From Acidobacteriota bacterium (GTDB taxonomy: Bacteria; Acidobacteriota; Vicinamibacteria; Vicinamibacterales; CAVVIG01): 38,327 bases of DNA. A program made the translations under genes and the position numbers. The notes below the pieces were generated by a model that saw nothing but the letters and a program-made list of their open reading frames with translations, did no database searches and was not told the origin of the DNA. Shown piece by piece: positions 34,200-38,327 of the stretch; the stretch's first letter is position 1; every line of letters begins with the position of its first letter. The stretch covers positions 1 to 38,327 of the forward strand of contig JAOBWF010000372.1 in the NCBI GenBank assembly GCA_025463215.1. The letters are read 5' to 3'.

Positions 34200-34504
34200 G
34201 CTGTCGTGATCCTCCGCATGTCGAGACGGACGCCGCGCGCACTTTCCCGCCGCGCGAGATCCGCGCCCGTGCTGATCGGAGCACATCGTTGGAGATGCGC
34301 TGCGACAATGCAAGCGGAATTCGTGCGGCCAACCGGTTGACCTGTCCGGCCAAGGCGATGACCGACTGTGACGATCACGACCGGCAGCGATGGTCGTACT
34401 CAACCGTCCCGCGTGGCACGAATGTTTCTTGGCCTTCGGTGTTCACCGGCGCCGTCGCGCCTCCATCCACACGCACAACAGATTTCAGGCAAGGAGAAAC
34501 ACAC
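34200..34504. other. Divergent promoter region, exported protein / envelope trio
   Basis: 305 bp with no supported gene. It holds the two ribosome sites at its ends (GGAGG leftward, AAGGAG rightward). I see no convincing repeat or hairpin; a TGGCACG-N4-TTTCT near 34414 resembles a sigma-54 promoter but lacks the required GC at -12. Confidence 0.45.
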
Positions 34505-35161
34505 ATGCCCAGCAACGAGAGACCGGGCGGCGCCGGCAGCGGCGGCGGCGGCCAGGGGCTCATGCATTCGATCCAGCAACAGGCGAATTCCGCGCTGTCG
34601 TCGCAGAAGGATCGCGCGGCCGACAGCATCAAGGCAGTGATCGACGCCGTGCGCCAGACCGGCGAGTCGCTGCGGGAGAAAAACGGCACGATCGCGGGGT
34701 ATGCCGACAGTGCCGCGAGTCAGCTCGAACGGTTTTCGTCGCAGCTGCGCGACCGCGACATCTCCGAGCTGATGGACGACGTCGGCGCCTTTGCGCGGCG
34801 CCGGCCGGCGCTGTTCGTCGGCGGCGGCATCGCGCTCGGCCTCGCCGCGGCGCGCTTCCTGAAGAGTTCCGGAACCGACAACATGTCGGGCCGCGCCTCG
34901 GGCTACATGTCGACCAATACGCGGGACTATACGTCGAGTACATCGGGACAGTCGACGCAGCAATTCGCGACGGCTGGCGCGTACGGCGCGAGCGGCACGG
35001 CAGGCTCGAGCGGCTCGAGTGGGTCGAGCGGCTCGATGGACAGCGGCGAAGCGATGGGTATGACGAGCGAATCGTCTGCAGCCGGCATCGCGGCCGATCG
35101 ACCGAGCGGTCGCGCCGCGCGCGGTTCACGCCCTCGCGCGCGCACCACGGACGAGAGGTGA
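34505..35161 (+). CDS. YqjD/ElaB-like (DUF883-type) membrane-tethered protein
   Basis: 218 aa. A helical, amphipathic stretch (about 20-95: IQQQANSALSSQKDRAADSI and onward, with RDISELMDDV) leads to a single C-terminal-type hydrophobic segment RRRPALFVGGGIALGLAAAR, as in YqjD/ElaB proteins that tie ribosomes or stress factors to the inner membrane. A low-complexity Ser/Gly/Thr tail with SSG repeats follows, ending in an Arg-rich stretch. AAGGAG lies 8 bases before the ATG. It is first of three co-directional genes of an envelope-stress type cluster; the role is inferred. Confidence 0.78.
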   Translation: MPSNERPGGAGSGGGGQGLMHSIQQQANSALSSQKDRAADSIKAVIDAVRQTGESLREKNGTIAGYADSAASQLERFSSQLRDRDISELMDDVGAFARRRPALFVGGGIALGLAAARFLKSSGTDNMSGRASGYMSTNTRDYTSSTSGQSTQQFATAGAYGASGTAGSSGSSGSSGSMDSGEAMGMTSESSAAGIAADRPSGRAARGSRPRARTTDER

Positions 35162-35164
35162 TCG

Positions 35165-35563
35165 ATGGCCCAGGGATCACAGAATGAGCGCTCGCTCGGC
35201 GATCTGTTCGCTGAGCTCTCGCGCGAAACCAGCACGCTCGTCCGCAGCGAGGTCGCCCTCGCGAAAACCGAACTGACCGAGAAGGCGGCGAAGGCGGGCC
35301 GCGATGCGGCGATGATCGCCGTCGGCGGCGCGCTCGCCCACGCGGGGCTCCTCGTCATCATCGCCGCCGTCGTCCTGCTGCTCGTGCAGGCCGGGCTCGC
35401 CTCCTGGCTCGCCGCGACCATCGTCGGCATCGCCGTGGCCGCCGTCGGCTACATCGTCGCCCAGAAAGGGATCACGGCGCTCACACACGAGGACCTGGCG
35501 CCTCGGCAGACCATGGATTCGATGAAGGAGACCGCACAATGGGCGAAACACCAGACGCGATGA
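35165..35563 (+). CDS. Phage-holin-like (DUF1469 type) membrane protein
   Basis: 132 aa: N-terminal amphipathic helix (SLGDLFAELSRETSTLVRSE, with ALAKTELTEKA), two membrane helices (GGALAHAGLLVIIAAVVLLL and WLAATIVGIAVAAVGYIVAQ) and a short C-terminal tail. This is the usual form of the Phage_holin_3_6/DUF1469 family, found chromosomally beside YqjD-like and DUF3618 genes. It is not evidence of a prophage. It starts 3 bp after the previous stop and overlaps the next gene by 25 bp. Confidence 0.87.
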   Translation: MAQGSQNERSLGDLFAELSRETSTLVRSEVALAKTELTEKAAKAGRDAAMIAVGGALAHAGLLVIIAAVVLLLVQAGLASWLAATIVGIAVAAVGYIVAQKGITALTHEDLAPRQTMDSMKETAQWAKHQTR

Positions 35564-36627
35564 ACCGTTCGGAGCGCGAACGGGAGTCGACCAGCCGCGC
35601 GATCACGCCGGAGAGTGCGGACGACGCGGCGGTCGAATTCGGCATCGTCGAGATCGACGTCATCGGCGTGGACGCCGACGACGACGCTGACGAGCAGGGG
35701 GACATCACGGGCGCGGCAGCCACCGAGTCGTCCGGCGATTCGCCCGATGCGATCCGCCAGGACATCGAACAGACCCGGGCGCAGATGAGCGGCACGATCG
35801 ACGAGATCCAGGAACGGCTGAACCCGAAGCGCCTGATGGACGAGGCCAAGGAGACGGTGCGTGAAGCGACCGTCGGAAAGGTAAACAGCATGATGAACAA
35901 CGCGGGCCGCTCCGCCAGCGGCATGATCGACAAGATCAAAGAACACCCGATCTCGGCGGCGATGATCGGCGCCGGCGCGTGGTGGCTGATCAACAAGCTG
36001 CCGGACAGCGGACGCTCCTCTTATGCGTCCACCTACGGCTCATCGTCCGGTTCGTATGGATCGTCGTCGTCGTACGGGTCGTCGACGTCGCCGTACGCGC
36101 GCCAGTACGGCAACTTCAACGCGGGCGGGCGGATGCGCGACGACGACCTCGGTTCGTCCGGCAGCACCAGCTACGGCCAGGGGGCGACCGGCGGCGCCAG
36201 CTATGGCCAGGGGCTCGGCGAGATGGCGCGCGACGCCACCGATGCGGTCGCCGATTATTCATCGCGGGGACGCGAGCGCGTCAGCGACCTGGCGGACCAG
36301 ACGGAACGGCAGTTCGACCGCTGGATCCGTGACAACCCGCTGGCGGTCGGCGCCGCGGCGGTGGCCATCGGCGCCGCCATCGGCATGGCGCTGCCGGAGA
36401 CGCAGCGCGAACGCGAGCTCATCGGCGAGACCCGCGATCGTCTCGTGGGCAAGGCGAAAGAGGCGGCGACGCAGAAGGTCGAGCAGGTCGCCTCGTCGTT
36501 ACCTGGCGGCGACACCGGCGCTTCCGGCAGCGCCGGCAGCGGAAGCAGTGGAAGCGACAGCACCGCGGGGAGCGGTGGCGGCAGCGGTGCGGGCGGCGAC
36601 GGCAGCGCTCAACCCGGGAACGCGTAG
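35539..36627 (+). CDS. DUF3618-domain membrane-associated protein with low-complexity linker
   Basis: 362 aa. The acidic N-terminus is followed by a DUF3618 motif region (about 70-135: IRQDIEQTRAQMSGTIDEIQ, LNPKRLMDEAK) and a first hydrophobic segment (HPISAAMIGAGAWWLI). Then come a Ser/Tyr/Gly-rich linker of about 70 residues, a second helical and hydrophobic part (NPLAVGAAAVAIGAAIGMAL with a charged TQRERELIGETRDRLVGKAK) and a Gly/Ser tail. AAGGAG 8 bases upstream supports the start at 35539; a Met at 35560 would give an ATGA overlap but has no ribosome site. Probable partner of the two genes before it at the cell envelope. Confidence 0.82.
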   Translation: MGETPDAMNRSERERESTSRAITPESADDAAVEFGIVEIDVIGVDADDDADEQGDITGAAATESSGDSPDAIRQDIEQTRAQMSGTIDEIQERLNPKRLMDEAKETVREATVGKVNSMMNNAGRSASGMIDKIKEHPISAAMIGAGAWWLINKLPDSGRSSYASTYGSSSGSYGSSSSYGSSTSPYARQYGNFNAGGRMRDDDLGSSGSTSYGQGATGGASYGQGLGEMARDATDAVADYSSRGRERVSDLADQTERQFDRWIRDNPLAVGAAAVAIGAAIGMALPETQRERELIGETRDRLVGKAKEAATQKVEQVASSLPGGDTGASGSAGSGSSGSDSTAGSGGGSGAGGDGSAQPGNA

Positions 36628-36632
36628 AACAG

Positions 36633-36669
36633 CCGGACGGCCGTACGCGCGATGCGTGCGGCCGTCCGG
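36633..36669. terminator. Strong bidirectional hairpin between convergent genes
   Basis: Perfect 11-bp inverted repeat CCGGACGGCCG / CGGCCGTCCGG, extended inward by TACGC / GCGTG (one G-T pair) to a 16-bp stem with a 5-base loop (GCGAT). It lies 5 bp after the DUF3618 stop and 13 bp before the stop of the convergent PLD-like gene. There is no T-run on either side, so it may act as a Rho-assisted or mRNA-end-protecting structure. Confidence 0.75.
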
Positions 36670-36682
36670 ACCCGCGCACCGT

Positions 36683-38038
36683 CTAGGTGCCGAAGCTCCA
36701 CACAGGGCCGGTCGCCGTCTTGCCCGCCATCGTCTTCGATCTGATCTTCCAGTAGTAGGTGGTGCCTGCGGTCAACCCGCTCATCACCAGATTCTTCGAG
36801 GACGTACCAGGGGTGATCGCGACGCTGGCATAGAACGGCGGATCAGGGGCTGTTCCCAGATAGACGTCGGCGCCATGCGCCCACGGTCCCGGTTTCCACG
36901 ACAGCGTCGCATTGACCGGCTGAGCGCTCGCGGCGTTCTTCGGCGCGACGTACACCGGCGGATCCGGCGGCAGCGGCACGAATGCGCGGGTCTCCGCGGT
37001 GCTCCCCCACTTGCGGCCGAAGATCTGGCGGAACCAGCCGAAGAAGGTCGGGTCGGTGGCGAAGTAGTTGTGCTCGTACTGGGTCTGGTTCGAGGCGGTC
37101 GTCCAGTTCGACGAGCCGAAAATCGTCCGCGTCTGCGAGTACAGCAGCGTCGTCTTCTGGTGGAGGAAGCCGAGGTGGGCGCGCTCGCGGATCTTCACAC
37201 CCGCCGCGTACATCCGATCGAGGTTATACGCCTGCCAGACGTTGTCCCTGGCGCGGTAGCGGGTCGGTTCGGTGATGAGCCGGACCGGGACGCCGCGCTT
37301 GACGGCGCGAATCATCGCGTCGGTGTGGATGGTGTCTGTGATCTTGTACATGATCACGTCGATGCCGGTTGTCTCGGCGTCGTAGAGCGGTTTGGAACGG
37401 CTCGCGAAATTCGCGGCGGGCACGAAATTCAGCGCCGGATCGACGTCATAGATCGGATACGCGCGCGCGACGGCGATCGAATTGCCGAACTCCGCGAAGT
37501 TCGTGGTGTCGACCCATGCGTCGTCGAACTTACGCTCGAACGAGTTCACCAGGGATGTATTCGCCGTGTAGAAGACGGGGTCCTGCGTAAAATTGACGCC
37601 GGGGTTCGCAGGGACAAGATATTCCTGCGTGAACTGGGTCGCGGCGAACTCGACGGTATTCTGGCCGGCAAAGATCATCGTTTTCCAGTGAAGGATGTCC
37701 CCGACTTTTCGATAGCGCATCGGAATGCCCGCCGCCTTCAATTTGTCGAGAATCGGGCCGTTGCGCGGTTCGCTGGCGTTGCGTCGGGGCTCGGCGATGA
37801 TCCGGACGGGCACGCGCGCCTTGAAGCGCGCGATCACCGCGTCGGCAATCAATGGATCGGTCATCTCTTCCATTCCGATATCGAGCCCCATCGCTTCGCG
37901 GTTGATGTACGCGATCAGACCGGCGCGGCAATCGGTCAGACGCGCCTCGCAGATCTGATCAGCCGAAGCTACGGAGGGACGAACGAGACACGCGGCGGCG
38001 AACGCGACGACCGACGCACGGTGGAGCATGGTTCGCAT
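36683..38038 (-). CDS. Exported PLD-like protein with degenerate HKD motifs and C-terminal FN3-like domain
   Basis: 451 aa. Signal peptide to about residue 26; two phospholipase D-like halves. The HxK parts are present (HWK 117-119; HQK 293-295, followed by IFGSSNWT at 306-313). The Asp expected five residues after each Lys is replaced (Ala124, Tyr300). The last 95 residues form a fibronectin type III-like domain (PVNATLSWKPG through GLTAGTTYYWKIRSKT). PLD-fold enzymes cleave phosphodiesters with a His nucleophile; loss of both Asp residues may lower activity or mark a divergent subfamily. It is convergent with the envelope trio across the hairpin; the SPOR gene ends 64 bp upstream. Confidence 0.85.
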   Translation of the reverse strand: MRTMLHRASVVAFAAACLVRPSVASADQICEARLTDCRAGLIAYINREAMGLDIGMEEMTDPLIADAVIARFKARVPVRIIAEPRRNASEPRNGPILDKLKAAGIPMRYRKVGDILHWKTMIFAGQNTVEFAATQFTQEYLVPANPGVNFTQDPVFYTANTSLVNSFERKFDDAWVDTTNFAEFGNSIAVARAYPIYDVDPALNFVPAANFASRSKPLYDAETTGIDVIMYKITDTIHTDAMIRAVKRGVPVRLITEPTRYRARDNVWQAYNLDRMYAAGVKIRERAHLGFLHQKTTLLYSQTRTIFGSSNWTTASNQTQYEHNYFATDPTFFGWFRQIFGRKWGSTAETRAFVPLPPDPPVYVAPKNAASAQPVNATLSWKPGPWAHGADVYLGTAPDPPFYASVAITPGTSSKNLVMSGLTAGTTYYWKIRSKTMAGKTATGPVWSFGT

Positions 38039-38102
38039 GCGAACGCCTGAGCATGGCGCGTGCCACGTCAGCAGTGATCGCGGTTGGCGGCGTCGACGAC
38101 CG

Positions 38103-38327
38103 TTATCGTGGTACTGAGATCACCTGCGTGCCGGTCACGCCGGCGCGGTCCAGCCGCACTTTGCCGGCGTCCGCTTCGTCGCGCGATCCAAACGGACCGG
38201 CAATCACCTGCTGCCACCCGCCCGCCTCGCGCCGGCGGACCGGGAGCCCCGCGTCCGACACCTGCGCGGCGACCGCGGCGGCGCGCGCCTCGGTTCGAAA
38301 CGACGCGACGACGATCTCGAATGCCGG
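38103..38327 (-). CDS. SPOR-domain protein, C-terminal end only
   Basis: 75 codons open to the window edge and ending in TAA, read from the minus strand: AFEIVVASFRTEARAAAVAA, DAGLPVRRREAGGWQQVIAG, PFGSRDEADAGKVRLDRAGV, ending QVISVPR. This is a typical SPOR domain, which binds denuded peptidoglycan glycans at division sites. The N-terminal part lies beyond the window, so the full protein (for example FtsN-, DedD- or RlpA-like) cannot be named. Confidence 0.8.
   Translation of the reverse strand, partial: PAFEIVVASFRTEARAAAVAAQVSDAGLPVRRREAGGWQQVIAGPFGSRDEADAGKVRLDRAGVTGTQVISVPR

Noticed and set aside
32685..34340. A 551-codon plus-strand frame opposite the exported protein gene
   Set aside because: Arg-rich shadow; the opposite strand has a signal peptide and ribosome site.
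34414..34430. TGGCACG-N4-TTTCT resembling a sigma-54 promoter before the YqjD-like gene
   Set aside because: The essential GC of the -12 element is missing and no sigma-54 activator gene is near.
35165..35563. Holin-like protein as a sign of prophage
   Set aside because: This holin-like family is common on chromosomes beside DUF3618 and YqjD-like genes, and no other phage gene is present.

Overview
This window is GC-rich, densely packed bacterial DNA that reads most like an Acidobacteriota genome, probably the Vicinamibacteria lineage. That placement is an inference. It rests on the Oar-like TonB-dependent receptor with an N-terminal carboxypeptidase-regulatory domain, an MtrB/PioB-type porin beside a DmsE-type decaheme cytochrome, TAT-exported amidohydrolase-like enzymes and many short exported proteins of unknown function. 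I saw no rRNA, tRNA, CRISPR array, transposase or phage module.

Region 1 (1-6993, minus strand) is a run of six co-directional genes: a monoheme cytochrome c, a NapC/NirT-like membrane multiheme cytochrome, a decaheme cytochrome, an MtrB/PioB outer-membrane barrel, acetate kinase and phosphoketolase (cut by the window edge). Junctions are 4-19 bp overlaps or short gaps, apart from a 62-bp gap before acetate kinase. The first four look like a conduit moving electrons from the quinol pool across the outer membrane. The last two make acetyl-phosphate and then ATP plus acetate.

Region 2 (7083-13155) is a stress and redox neighbourhood: two UspA genes, a frameshifted GNAT, a zinc alcohol dehydrogenase followed by two small exported proteins, and a run of damaged genes (YceI-like, SRPBCC-like, DUF6544-like). 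Two divergent promoter regions here share a 34-35 bp motif built on repeated TTCCCC, which suggests a common regulator.

Region 3 (13469-16491) holds an unrecognised 325-aa protein and an LTA-synthase-type membrane sulfatase-fold enzyme.

Region 4 (16592-27843, minus strand) is the most interesting part. A response regulator, a TAXI-type solute-binding lipoprotein and a sensor histidine kinase form an overlapping operon with no TRAP permease beside it. Downstream lie a TonB-dependent receptor and two tandem paralogous secreted proteins with PHP-like metal-binding motifs. An 11-bp identical element (TGTAACAACTT) sits both upstream of the response regulator and upstream of the receptor. I propose one ligand-sensing, uptake and processing system in which the TAXI protein is a sensor subunit.

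Region 5 (28099-38327) carries a DUF2721-like membrane protein, a TAT-exported phosphotriesterase-family enzyme, a protealysin-like M4 peptidase with an emfourin-like partner that appears to be a lipoprotein, a membrane protein and an exported protein of unknown function, a YqjD-like/holin-like/DUF3618 envelope trio ending in a strong hairpin, a PLD-like exported protein with degenerate HKD motifs, and the 3' end of a SPOR-domain gene.
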